From NCBI GenBank assembly GCA_030432295.1, contig JAUIHI010000017.1:62001-126000 (forward strand): a stretch of 64,000 bases of DNA, given 5' to 3'. The DNA is from Anaerolineae bacterium. Its GTDB lineage: Bacteria > Chloroflexota > Anaerolineae > Caldilineales > Caldilineaceae. Numbering within the stretch: the first letter of the stretch is position 1; each line of letters opens with the position of its first letter. The notes beneath the pieces were generated by a model that was not told where the DNA came from, searched no databases, and saw only the letters and a list, made by a program, of their open reading frames with translations. Below, in pieces: positions 22,417-31,276 of this stretch. The position numbers and the translations under genes are program-made.

Positions 22417-24285
22417 CTATAGAGGCCAGAAAACGGGGATCAAAAAAGTGGCGGCCAGCCACGTCAGGATTGTCAGAGGCACGCCCACACGCAGATAATC
22501 GGCGAAGGTGTAGCCGCCCGGCCCCATCACAATCGCGTTGGTCTGGTAGCCCATAGGCGTCAAAAAGCTGGCCGAAGCGCCAAAGGCAATAGTCATGAGC
22601 AGAGGTGTGGGACTGACACCGAGACCCGCGGCCAATGACAAGGCAATCGGCGTAAAGAGCACGGCCACCGCGTTATTGGAGATGAGTTGGGTGAGCAATG
22701 CGGTGAAAAGGTAGAAAACGGAGAGGAAAAGCACGGGGTTGGCATTCCCCATCAGCGCCAGCAATTGGGCGACGGCCATCTCGGCCAGGCCGGTGCTGCC
22801 CATCGCGACCCCCAGCGGAATCGTCCCGGCCAGGAGCATCAGCGTAGCCGCATCCAGCGAACGAAAGGCTTCGTCCACCCGCAGGCATTGGGTGGCGATC
22901 ATCAGCGCCGCGCCGCTCAGGGCCAAAATGACGATGGGCAAACTGGTGAAGGCGGCCAGCAGCACCACCGCCAGCATTATCAGCAGCGCGATCCGGTTCT
23001 TGGCAGTGCGCACAATCGACCCTTCCACCCCTTCGATCAGCAGCAGGCGCAGGGCATCGCTGGCCTGTTGCAACCCCCGGGGCGTGCCCTGCAAGAGCAG
23101 CACATCCCCACTTTCCAGCCGGGTGTTGCGTAGCCCCACCCGTCGGTGTCCGCCGTGGCGCTGCAACCCCATCACCTTCAGTTCGTATTCCCGGTGTAGC
23201 CCCAGCCCGGCTACCTGTCGCCCGCTGGCCGGTGAGCCGGGCAAGATCACAGCCTCTACAACCGTCTCCTCCACACTGTCCAGGGGACGGCGCACGTCGT
23301 CTTCCAGCGCGGTGGCAAGCCGGGCCGTGCTCTGCTCCAAAAAGTGGGCAATGGCCGACGGCGTGCCAGAGACCAGCAGGGCGTCACCCTCCTGAAAGAC
23401 CAGACTGTCGCCCTCCTCCGCCCGATAGATGCGTTCGTAGCGAAAAATCTCCAGCAATTCCACCTTCTGGCCAGCCATGCGCTCGTCGTCGTCTGGCCGC
23501 AGACGGCGCACCCGGCGGTGATGGCGACCCGGCATAGGGCGGGGCAGGGCAAAGCGGGGCGATACGCCGAAGACATCGCTGGCGGCCCGGCCCAGCAGCG
23601 TGCTATCGTCATCGACGATCAGTTCGGTGATGAAGCGGGCCTGCTGGTGGCGCTCGCTGTTGAGAGAGGACAAGGGGGCACGGGAAGGCAGCAATTTTTG
23701 GCTGAAAAAGATAATAAAAGCGCCACAAAGCAGAACGAAAACCAAGCCCAGGGGTGCAAATTCAAAAAGGCTGAAACCCGGCCCCCCTGCTTTGCGGTAG
23801 AGATCGTCGATGAGGATATTTGTGCTTGTCCCCAGCAGAGTCACTGTGCCGCCGACGATAGAAAAGTAGCTGACCGGTATCAGCAGCTTGGAAGGGCGCA
23901 CATCGAAGCGGCGGCTGAGGGAAAGGATGACGGGAATCATCATCACAACCACCGGCGTGTTGTTCATAAAGGCGCTGGCAACAGGAATCACCACTGCCAA
24001 CAGAAGAAGCAACCGGGTCGGGTTGCCCTCGGAGAAGCGGGCAAGCTGGATTGTCACCATTTCCAGCGCGCCCGTGCGCATCAGTCCGCCGCTGAGTACA
24101 AACATAGCGCCCACAGTCAGGGTAGCGGTGCTGGCAAAGCCAGACAGGGCCTCCTCGGTGGATAGAATGCCCGTTACCACCAGGGCCGCAATAGTCAGGG
24201 CCGCGGTAATCTCCGTGGCCAGCCAGCGGGTGATGTAAAGAATGGTTGCCGAAAGCAGAACAATCAGAAGTAGAATGATTTCCAT
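22417..24285 (-). CDS. SLC13/DASS-type permease with two TrkA-C domains
   Basis: 622 aa from ATG 24285 (MEIILLLIVLLSATIL). The frame continues to 24336 but adds only a polar extension ahead of the first span. Hydrophobic bundles at residues 1-200 and 430-620 carry the repeated hairpin signatures (ASAFMNNTPVVVMMIP and ISNNAVAVLFTP). Between them lie two RCK-C/TrkA-C ligand-binding modules (GDSLVFQEGDALLVSG and ESGDVLLLQGTP). The family imports sulfate, dicarboxylates or similar anions with Na+. Sulfatases in the same window make sulfate a reasonable but unproven substrate. Confidence 0.88.
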   Translation of the reverse strand: MEIILLLIVLLSATILYITRWLATEITAALTIAALVVTGILSTEEALSGFASTATLTVGAMFVLSGGLMRTGALEMVTIQLARFSEGNPTRLLLLLAVVIPVASAFMNNTPVVVMMIPVILSLSRRFDVRPSKLLIPVSYFSIVGGTVTLLGTSTNILIDDLYRKAGGPGFSLFEFAPLGLVFVLLCGAFIIFFSQKLLPSRAPLSSLNSERHQQARFITELIVDDDSTLLGRAASDVFGVSPRFALPRPMPGRHHRRVRRLRPDDDERMAGQKVELLEIFRYERIYRAEEGDSLVFQEGDALLVSGTPSAIAHFLEQSTARLATALEDDVRRPLDSVEETVVEAVILPGSPASGRQVAGLGLHREYELKVMGLQRHGGHRRVGLRNTRLESGDVLLLQGTPRGLQQASDALRLLLIEGVEGSIVRTAKNRIALLIMLAVVLLAAFTSLPIVILALSGAALMIATQCLRVDEAFRSLDAATLMLLAGTIPLGVAMGSTGLAEMAVAQLLALMGNANPVLFLSVFYLFTALLTQLISNNAVAVLFTPIALSLAAGLGVSPTPLLMTIAFGASASFLTPMGYQTNAIVMGPGGYTFADYLRVGVPLTILTWLAATFLIPVFWPL

Positions 24286-24393
24286 GGCCCGATTATACCA
24301 CGCATGGGATTGAAGGTGTGATGCGTTCTTGTGCAAAGTCGGGTTTGTGGATATGCTTCAAAGAAAGATCAATCACCCACCAGCGAGGAAGCT

Positions 24394-25887
24394 ATGAACA
24401 CCAGCCTGACAGACCTGCAACCCCACGCCCGCTCTCTGGCCACCGAATCCCTGACCTGGTCCGAGCAGTGGTGGGAGCCGTCCTCCTCTCTGCTCGATGT
24501 GGGCTTCGTCGGCCAGCCGCTTGTGCGGGATTCCTGCTGGTTTGCCCTGGGGCTGCTCCTGCGGGACGGCGCGGGCGACATCCAGCGCGCCCGTGCCATC
24601 ATCGACGCGGTGTTGGCGACCCAATTCGACGAGCCAGGCGCGGCCTATCACGGCACATTTCCCCGCTGGGTGGGTGAACCCCGGCCCCCCAAGAAAAGCC
24701 CCCGGATGTGGCGGGACTACGACCCCAACTGGCGGCAGTTCATCGGCACAACCCTGGCCCTGATTCTGGACGAGTACAGCGAGCGGCTGGAAACCGAGCA
24801 GATCGCCCGCATAGACCGGGCCATCCGGCTGGCTGTGGAAGGCGAACCCGACGACCGCTGCCCGGCTTCCTACACGAATATCGCGCTGATGAAAGCAGCA
24901 CTGCTCACTTGGGCCGGGGAACGCTACGGCGAAACCGGATGGGTCGCATACGGCGAGACATTCGGCCAGGCGGTCTACGATCTCTTCCAGCAGACCGGCG
25001 CGTATGACGAATACAACTCACCCACCTACTACGGCGTCAACCTCTACGCGCTGGCCTTCTGGCGGCGCTACGCCCGTTCGCAGAAGCTGGCCCAGATGGG
25101 TGGTGCGATGGAAGCCGCGCTCTGGCGGGATATTGCCCGCTACTACCATCCGGGGCTGGCCAACATCTGCGGCCCCTTCACCCGCAGCTACGGGATGGAT
25201 ATGCCCCATTACGGCGCGCTGCTCGGCCTCTCCATCTGGCTGGGCGTGGGACGGGCGCACGCACCCTTTCCCAAAGACGCCGGCCTCTTCGACCACTGCC
25301 ACGACTTCATCTTCGGCTCGCCTTTTGCGTTGGTCGGCACAGAAATTCCCGCGGATGTACTGCCCGATTTCATCCAATTTTCGGGAGAGCGCGCCATACG
25401 CCAGCCCATCACCACTGAGCCGGTCCGCACAGCCACGGCCTGGCTGGGCGAAAAGCTGATGATCGGCGCAGAGTCCACGCCCTTGCACGACTACGCATTC
25501 TTCAAACCCAGCGACCAGTTCCACCCGGCCACCATCCACTGGCGCACACCCGGCGGCGGCGTGGCTTGGTTGCGTCTGCGTCACACCGGCCCGGTGGATG
25601 CGACGGCCGCGGCCAATCGCCTGACAATCGCGGGCACAGTCGAGCCGTCCCTGGCCCAGCGCTTTGGCAGCCAGCACACCGAATGGGTCTTCGAGATTTT
25701 TCTGCCAGAGGGAACGGAGGGGGTGGAAGTTGCGGCAGACCAGTGGCAATTGCCGGGGCTGTCGGTCAGCGTCACCAGCGACCTGTCTGAGATGCGGGCC
25801 GAGTGGGGGGAAGACCGGGTGCGGCTGGTCTATGGGGTGGATGAACAGAGGACGACAGTCAGCTTTGCCCTTTCGCTGCGCCCCTAA
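24394..25887 (+). CDS. Alpha/alpha-toroid-like protein, paralogue of the last gene in the window
   Basis: 497 aa from ATG 24394, which has GAGGAA upstream. The sequence is Trp/Tyr rich, with alternating helices and aromatic loops (YDPNWRQFIGTTLALILDEY, DEYNSPTYYGVNLYALAFWR, ICGPFTRSYGMDMPHYGALL). It ends in a beta-rich domain of about 150 residues. This layout resembles heparinase/lyase-type toroids followed by a beta-sandwich. The motif YNSPTY recurs in the gene at 63434. There is no signal peptide, so it acts in the cytoplasm. The enzyme class is not identified, but a polysaccharide or uronide activity fits the surrounding genes. Confidence 0.65.
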   Translation: MNTSLTDLQPHARSLATESLTWSEQWWEPSSSLLDVGFVGQPLVRDSCWFALGLLLRDGAGDIQRARAIIDAVLATQFDEPGAAYHGTFPRWVGEPRPPKKSPRMWRDYDPNWRQFIGTTLALILDEYSERLETEQIARIDRAIRLAVEGEPDDRCPASYTNIALMKAALLTWAGERYGETGWVAYGETFGQAVYDLFQQTGAYDEYNSPTYYGVNLYALAFWRRYARSQKLAQMGGAMEAALWRDIARYYHPGLANICGPFTRSYGMDMPHYGALLGLSIWLGVGRAHAPFPKDAGLFDHCHDFIFGSPFALVGTEIPADVLPDFIQFSGERAIRQPITTEPVRTATAWLGEKLMIGAESTPLHDYAFFKPSDQFHPATIHWRTPGGGVAWLRLRHTGPVDATAAANRLTIAGTVEPSLAQRFGSQHTEWVFEIFLPEGTEGVEVAADQWQLPGLSVSVTSDLSEMRAEWGEDRVRLVYGVDEQRTTVSFALSLRP

Positions 25888-25953
25888 ACGCTGCCATCGC
25901 CAGACAGTGGGCAGCCAGAAGATAAGGCTGTCCGATTGCCAAAAACGAGACCA

Positions 25954-27627
25954 ATGCAAACCTTCTCCCAGCTTCTCAAAAGATATGCCGAGCGCATCGG
26001 AATCAGCGACGCCGAGCTGGCCCGGGCTGTGGGTGTGCGCCGTCAGACGGTCTTCCGCTGGAAGGAGGGCACAGTCGCCCGCCCCCGCAGCCGGGACGAT
26101 GTCCTAGCTGTCAGCCGAAAATTGCGCCTGTCTGCCCAGGAAGCTGACGAACTGCTCATCGCGGCGGGTTTCCACCCAGAAGGAGAACGAACACTTGCCC
26201 CTGAAGAGACTCCAGATGCGCTTTCGGATGCACCGATACGCGCCCATTTGCCCGCGGCTTTCCCCAGCGAGGAAGACGACAGACTGCCCGAACCGGCAAC
26301 GAACGACGGGCTGACGGGACTTCGCTGGATCGGGCTTGGCGTCAGTCTCCTTCTGCTGCTGGCCCTGCTGGCAGGCGTCTGGTTGTCCCGGCGCCCGCCC
26401 CTGCCCGTGGCCGCGCCGGGGGAGACGCTGGTAATCGTCGGCCAGTTTGTCAACTTCAGCGCGGGGGATATCGGCTTCAATGTGGCCGGGCGCATCGCCG
26501 AACCCCTGCGCCAGGAGGTTGAGAGCGCTGGTCTGCCCGGCGTGCGGGTGGCAATTTGGCCCGACCCAATTCGCTCGGAGGCAGAGGCCCAGGCCACACT
26601 GGCGCGCAGCGCCGGCTGGATGGTAATTTGGGGTGAATATGACAGCGGGCGGGTGTTGGCCCGCTTTGCCCAGGCCGGTAGCGCCGAACCTCCACCGGTG
26701 GAGTCGCTGGTGGCATCGCCCAGTGAACTTTTCGCCACCATCAACAGCGCACTGCCCCAAGAGATTCGCTATCTGGCCCTGCTCGCATTGGGCACATTTT
26801 ATGGGGAGAGCGGCAATTATCCCCAGGCCCGGGCTGTGTTGACCCGGGCCTACACCACCCCACCCCAGCAAACCGATGCCCGCACAGCCCTCCTGCTGCG
26901 CCTGGGGCTGGCCTATCAGTTGGGCGACGATCCCCAACCGGAAAGGGCCATCGGCTTCTACGACGAACTGTTGGCATTGGCCCCGGATCAACTGGTGGCC
27001 CGCTACAACCGGGGGCTTGCTTCTCTGGATCGACAAAGCGCGGGGGATCAGGCACGGGCATTGGCGGACTTTGAGGGTGTGCTCCAGCGCAACCCCAACT
27101 TTCTGGCAGCCCGCATCGGGCGGGGGGTCGCTCTCCTCTACCGCAGGGCAGAAGGCGATGCGTCTGCGGCCCTGCAAGAGTTTTCCTACGTCATCCAGCA
27201 GGACGACCAGCGAGCGATGGCCTATTACAACCGGGGGCTGCTGGCCATCCGGCTCGACAACCCTAATCTGTGGGAAGCGGATTTGCAGCGCACCGTCGAA
27301 CTGGCCCCGGATTTCGCCGGGGGCTACAGCGCGCTCTGCTGGGGATATGTGTTGGATGCCCAGCCACAAAAAGCGCTGCCCGTCTGTGATCGGGCAGTGG
27401 CTCTGGGGGCCAACGAGGCTCTGCACAGCCGGGGGATGGCCTTTGCCCAGGCAGGGGAATACGCCCAGGCCAGCACAGATTTGCGCGCCTTTCTGGGCTG
27501 GCTGGACCAGCAACCAGCCACCAGCCCCTACCGGTTGTACAGCGTACAGGTGGAGGCGTGGCTGAGCGAGTTGGCAGAAGGCCAGAACCCCGTGACCAGA
27601 GAGGTACTTGCTACCCTGCGCGATTGA
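25954..27627 (+). CDS. HTH-transmembrane-TPR protein
   Basis: 557 aa. The N-terminal XRE-type HTH is FSQLLKRYAERIGISDAELA with VGVRRQTVFRWKEG. A proline/acidic linker leads to one transmembrane span at about residues 123-146 (WIGLGVSLLLLLALLAGVWL). A globular segment and four to six TPR-like repeats (NPNFLAARIGRGVALLYRRA) follow on the far side. DNA-binding inside and TPR outside suggests a membrane-bound sensor/regulator. ATG 25954 is chosen over TTG 25936. It ends 14 bp before a strong bidirectional terminator. Confidence 0.75.
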   Translation: MQTFSQLLKRYAERIGISDAELARAVGVRRQTVFRWKEGTVARPRSRDDVLAVSRKLRLSAQEADELLIAAGFHPEGERTLAPEETPDALSDAPIRAHLPAAFPSEEDDRLPEPATNDGLTGLRWIGLGVSLLLLLALLAGVWLSRRPPLPVAAPGETLVIVGQFVNFSAGDIGFNVAGRIAEPLRQEVESAGLPGVRVAIWPDPIRSEAEAQATLARSAGWMVIWGEYDSGRVLARFAQAGSAEPPPVESLVASPSELFATINSALPQEIRYLALLALGTFYGESGNYPQARAVLTRAYTTPPQQTDARTALLLRLGLAYQLGDDPQPERAIGFYDELLALAPDQLVARYNRGLASLDRQSAGDQARALADFEGVLQRNPNFLAARIGRGVALLYRRAEGDASAALQEFSYVIQQDDQRAMAYYNRGLLAIRLDNPNLWEADLQRTVELAPDFAGGYSALCWGYVLDAQPQKALPVCDRAVALGANEALHSRGMAFAQAGEYAQASTDLRAFLGWLDQQPATSPYRLYSVQVEAWLSELAEGQNPVTREVLATLRD

Positions 27628-27640
27628 CCGGTTTTGAGCG

Positions 27641-27685
27641 ATCAAAAAGACCCCGGAAGCGGTGCGCTTCCGGGGTCTTTTTGAT
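27641..27685. terminator. Strong bidirectional terminator
   Basis: A perfect 20-bp inverted repeat (27641-27660 with 27666-27685) ends in TTTTT on both strands. It separates two convergent genes. Confidence 0.92.
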
Positions 27686-27690
27686 ACAAC

Positions 27691-30600
27691 TTAACGATTG
27701 GCTCTGGGCACATCAGTTGACGGCGGCGTCAGTGTCACAGTTGTTGTTGGCGGGGCAGTTGGCGTTCCCGTCGCTGTCCCGGTGACTGTCACAGTCGTCG
27801 TAGCCGTCGTCGTTGGCGGCGTCGGCGTCGTTGTGACTGTCGTCGTCGGTGGCGTCGGCGTCGTTGTGACCGTCGTCGTCGGTGGCGTCGGTGTCGTTGT
27901 GACTGTCGTTGTCGGTGGCGTCGGCGTCGTTGTGACTGTCGTTGTCGGTGGTGTCGGTGTCGTTGTGGCCGTGCCAGTCGGCGTGGAACTGGCGGTTATA
28001 GTCGGTGTTGCGGTCGCAGTCGCTGTAGCGGTTGCAGTCGGCGTCGCAGTCGCAGTCGCGGTTGCGGTCGGCGTTTCTGTTGGTGTGGAAGTCGGTGTCG
28101 GTGTGCGTGTACAGACCGGCGCATTGGCCGCGCCAAAGAGCAGAGGTGGATTGAGCGCACCATCCGCGCCTTTGTTTCCATTGGGCACATTTGTCCCTGC
28201 GCCGCCAGCACCGCCGCTGCCGGGTGGGTCGCCGTCGCCGCCATCCCCCCCATCACCGCCCATTCCGCCGGGGTTGCCAGGGAGCGCACCCGCGCCACCA
28301 GCACCGCCCACATTGGCCGAAGCCGCACCACCGGCCCCGCCATCGCCCCCGGCCATTCCACAGCAGCCCGCGCCCGCGCCGCCCGCGCCGCCGGTTCCGT
28401 TGGCATCGCCGCCGTTGCCGTGGACTCGTGCGCCGTTGCCGGTGGCCGCGCCGCCATCACCGCCGGTGGAAGTAGCCGCGCCGCCATCACCCCCCGCGCC
28501 GCCGGGACAGGTGGGACAATCTGCGCCGTCGCCGCCGGTAGAAGTGGCATTGCCCCCATCGCCAGCCGTGGCCTGGGTTGCGCCAGGCAGAGCCAATCGG
28601 CCAAAGCGGGCCTGGGCAGGGCCGCCTGCTCCGCCAGTGGCTGTGGCATCGCCCCCCGCGCCGCAGGGGACATCACAGGCGATGGCTGTGGCCGTGCCTA
28701 CACCGCCCACACCGCCGGTGGCCGTGCCGTTGCCGCCGGTACCGTCGGCCCGTCCCTGGCCGCCATCGCCGCCCTTGCCCGTGGCGGTTCCGCCCACGCC
28801 TGCTGTGGCAGTCGCGTTGGCACAGGCCAGGCTGGTGGAGGTCGCATCACCCCCGGCCCCGGATGTGGCGACGCCGTTGCCCGCGTTACCCGCCTGGAAG
28901 GAGCCACCGGCAATCACAAAGCCCGCGGCCAGGTTGCCGGTGAGCCGGGCGTTGCCGCCCCGACCGCCCACGGCTTCGGCGTCGCCACCTTTGCCACCGG
29001 TGGCTGTGGTGTCGCAGACCGCAGCACCGCCCGCGCCACCAGTGGATGTGCCGTTACCGCCGTCACCAGCGGTTCCGCCCGCGATTGTTGCATTGCCGAC
29101 GTTTTGGATATTGCCCCGGAAGACGGCCCGTTTCGAGATGTCGCCGCCCCGCCCGCCCAGTGCTTTGGCCTTGGCTCCGTCCTGGGCCACAGGGCAGGCA
29201 GCCGCGCCAGGGCCACCGGTAGCGGTCGCGTTGCCGCCGTTGCCGCCGTTGCCGGGATCGAAGGTAACGCCGCCGTCGAAGGCCAATCCCTGGGAGCCAG
29301 AGACGAAGACCCGATCCCCCCCGTTGCCGCCGCGTCCAGCCACGGCCCAGGCAATGCGCGCGCCGCCTACTGTACCGGTGGTAGCGGTGGCGTTGCCGCC
29401 GTCACCCCCATCACCGGCGCGCAGGGTTCCACCACAGAGCGAAAGTGTACCATTTACAGCCAGGGCCACCCGACCGCCCCGACCGCCGTTGCCGGCCCGC
29501 ACGTAGCCGGTCCCTACCCGATCCCGGCCATTTTCGCCGTCACCGCCGCGAATATTGCCCGTAAATATCACGTGGCCCCGCACCCGGAAGATGCGGTCTG
29601 CGCCGGCCCGCCCGTTGTTGCCCGCGGGTGGGGGCGGGTTAGGCAGACCGTTGACAATCACCGCGCCAGGCGGTGGAGCCGCGGGCGGACAGAAGCCAGT
29701 CGGGGCGTTCAGTGCCGCGGCCTGGGCGGGTGGATCGAAGACGTAGACCGCGCCGCTGGCGGTGGATTGGTTGCCCTGATCGTCGCTGAGAGTCAGGCTG
29801 ACCGTATAGCGGCCTGGGGTCGCGTAGGAATGGGTGGGTGTGATGAGAGAAGATACTGCGCCGTCGCCAAAGCTCCAGGTGTGGGTAATGGGCGTGAACT
29901 GGTTGTCGCTCAGTTCGGCAGTGAAGTCCAGGGGCGTGCCCGCGGCCACGGCCAGCAGGTCCGGCGTCATCCATAGGGCCGGGGACTGGGGCAGCAGATC
30001 GCCGCTGTCGATGACGATCTGTGCGCTGGCGGTGCAGGTGGTCGCCTCGTCGTCGCTGGCGGTCAGGGTGACGGTATAGTTGCCGGGGTTGGCAAAGCCG
30101 TGGGTTATTTCGCTGCCACCCATCGCCGGTGTGCCATCACCAAAGTTCCAGGCAAAGGTGACGGGGCCGCCGTCCGGGTCAATGCCCTGAGCAGAAAACG
30201 AGATGAAGCCGGCTTCGTCTGGGCTGGCGCTGGTCTGGGCGGTGTCAGCTTCGATGGCACAGACCGGGGGCAGAGGCGTGGCCGAACGCTGCTCCGGCAG
30301 CAGATCGTACTCCCAGGCAGGGGTGTCCGGGTCGTTGGTCACCAGCAGCGTGCCGGAAGTCTGAATGTCTGGGGGATTGCCGGTCGTGCCCAAAATCAGT
30401 TGCCCTCTGGTGGCAATGGTCAGGTCAGCCCTGGCGGCGTCGTCGCCGGTGCAGCGGTTGTCCACTTTGCCGATGATAATCAGATCGCCGTCCACCTCCA
30501 GAGAGAGATCTGAGCAACCGGCCAGCAGCGCACCAGCCACCAGAGCATCTCCCGCGACGTGCAAAGAGACCGGGCCAGTGGTGTTGACAGTCACACCGGT

Positions 30601-30852
30601 TGCGATATGCAGACTCTCGATTTCGTGGCTACCGCTGCCGATGGTGGCATCGGTCTCAGGTGCAAAGTGGACGGGCAAAGGCTGAATGTTGCTGACTATC
30701 GGGAAAAAGAGTGTGGGCGGATCGCTTGCGGGGGTCGGGCCTTCCTGGGCAGTTTGCCGGGCCAGGGCCAGCGCAGGCAAGAGCAGTACGATCAGCAGCC
30801 AGATTAGGAGGCTGTTCCCGCGGAAGGCATATTTCGGCTTGTGGTCGCGCAT
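27691..30852 (-). CDS. Large secreted protein: PKD domains, Gly-rich repeats, Thr/Pro tail
   Basis: 1053 aa. ATG 30852 has AAGGAG upstream. A signal peptide (LLIWLLIVLLLPALALA) is followed by a beta-rich region and two PKD domains (FAWNFGDGTP ... GNYTVTLTASDD and HTWSFGDGAV ... GRYTVSLTLSDD). About 450 residues of GGNGGDATATGG-type repeats come next, similar in style to PGRS proteins. The C-terminus is a Thr/Pro tail of 11-residue units (TPTPPTTTVTT). It is probably a surface or sheath/matrix protein, and PKD domains often mediate protein or carbohydrate contacts. There is no membrane anchor or sorting signal at the end. Confidence 0.85.
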   Translation of the reverse strand: MRDHKPKYAFRGNSLLIWLLIVLLLPALALARQTAQEGPTPASDPPTLFFPIVSNIQPLPVHFAPETDATIGSGSHEIESLHIATGVTVNTTGPVSLHVAGDALVAGALLAGCSDLSLEVDGDLIIIGKVDNRCTGDDAARADLTIATRGQLILGTTGNPPDIQTSGTLLVTNDPDTPAWEYDLLPEQRSATPLPPVCAIEADTAQTSASPDEAGFISFSAQGIDPDGGPVTFAWNFGDGTPAMGGSEITHGFANPGNYTVTLTASDDEATTCTASAQIVIDSGDLLPQSPALWMTPDLLAVAAGTPLDFTAELSDNQFTPITHTWSFGDGAVSSLITPTHSYATPGRYTVSLTLSDDQGNQSTASGAVYVFDPPAQAAALNAPTGFCPPAAPPPGAVIVNGLPNPPPPAGNNGRAGADRIFRVRGHVIFTGNIRGGDGENGRDRVGTGYVRAGNGGRGGRVALAVNGTLSLCGGTLRAGDGGDGGNATATTGTVGGARIAWAVAGRGGNGGDRVFVSGSQGLAFDGGVTFDPGNGGNGGNATATGGPGAAACPVAQDGAKAKALGGRGGDISKRAVFRGNIQNVGNATIAGGTAGDGGNGTSTGGAGGAAVCDTTATGGKGGDAEAVGGRGGNARLTGNLAAGFVIAGGSFQAGNAGNGVATSGAGGDATSTSLACANATATAGVGGTATGKGGDGGQGRADGTGGNGTATGGVGGVGTATAIACDVPCGAGGDATATGGAGGPAQARFGRLALPGATQATAGDGGNATSTGGDGADCPTCPGGAGGDGGAATSTGGDGGAATGNGARVHGNGGDANGTGGAGGAGAGCCGMAGGDGGAGGAASANVGGAGGAGALPGNPGGMGGDGGDGGDGDPPGSGGAGGAGTNVPNGNKGADGALNPPLLFGAANAPVCTRTPTPTSTPTETPTATATATATPTATATATATATPTITASSTPTGTATTTPTPPTTTVTTTPTPPTTTVTTTPTPPTTTVTTTPTPPTTTVTTTPTPPTTTATTTVTVTGTATGTPTAPPTTTVTLTPPSTDVPRANR
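27800..27975. repeat. 33-bp minisatellite encoding the Thr/Pro tail
   Basis: About five near-identical 33-bp units (GGCGTCGTTGTGACTGTCGT type on the plus strand) encode TPTPPTTTVTT on the minus strand. The units differ by single transitions, a pattern of recent copy-number change. Confidence 0.8.
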
Positions 30853-31276
30853 GGGTTAGCTCCTTTTGGGCAACAGAAAAGTGGGGGGGGGCATAGCTCA
30901 AACTGCCATGCTCAACAGTGGTGGATCGATAGGCCACAGGCTGTGATCCAGGCCACAAAGCCAGCGTGATCTGTGTTCTTGTTCCTGGCAGGGCTGGTAG
31001 CCCTATTGTACACGGCTTTGGTCTCTGGCAAAATGAACATTTCCGCTCTTTTGTATTGATCAGGAGGAGGAGAAAACAGAAAATGGGACGCTGATCCAGA
31101 GAAAAATCTGCGTTTTCAGAGCTTATCTGCGTCCAGCATTTTTTTATCTTCAGTCTGATCACTGCGATATTTTCGCTCTTTACATTCTGCCTATTTCCTG
31201 CTATAGTCGATTCTCAACAGCACTTGTTCAAACCCAATCTCCGTTTTAGAACTTCGTCCTGAACCAGGAGTATCCA
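30853..31276. promoter_or_regulatory. Divergent intergenic region with a G9 tract
   Basis: 424 bp with no credible gene separate divergent genes. A run of nine G (30883-30891) lies 31 bp upstream of the minus-strand start. The right half is AT-rich (about 31010-31220) and should hold the promoter of the DUF4157 genes, although I cannot fix its boxes. Confidence 0.5.

Noticed and set aside
27698-29506. Plus-strand 602-codon Val/Pro/Ala-rich ORF
   Set aside because: It mirrors the repeats of the PKD/Gly-rich secreted protein, which has the signal peptide, PKD domains and ribosome-binding site.
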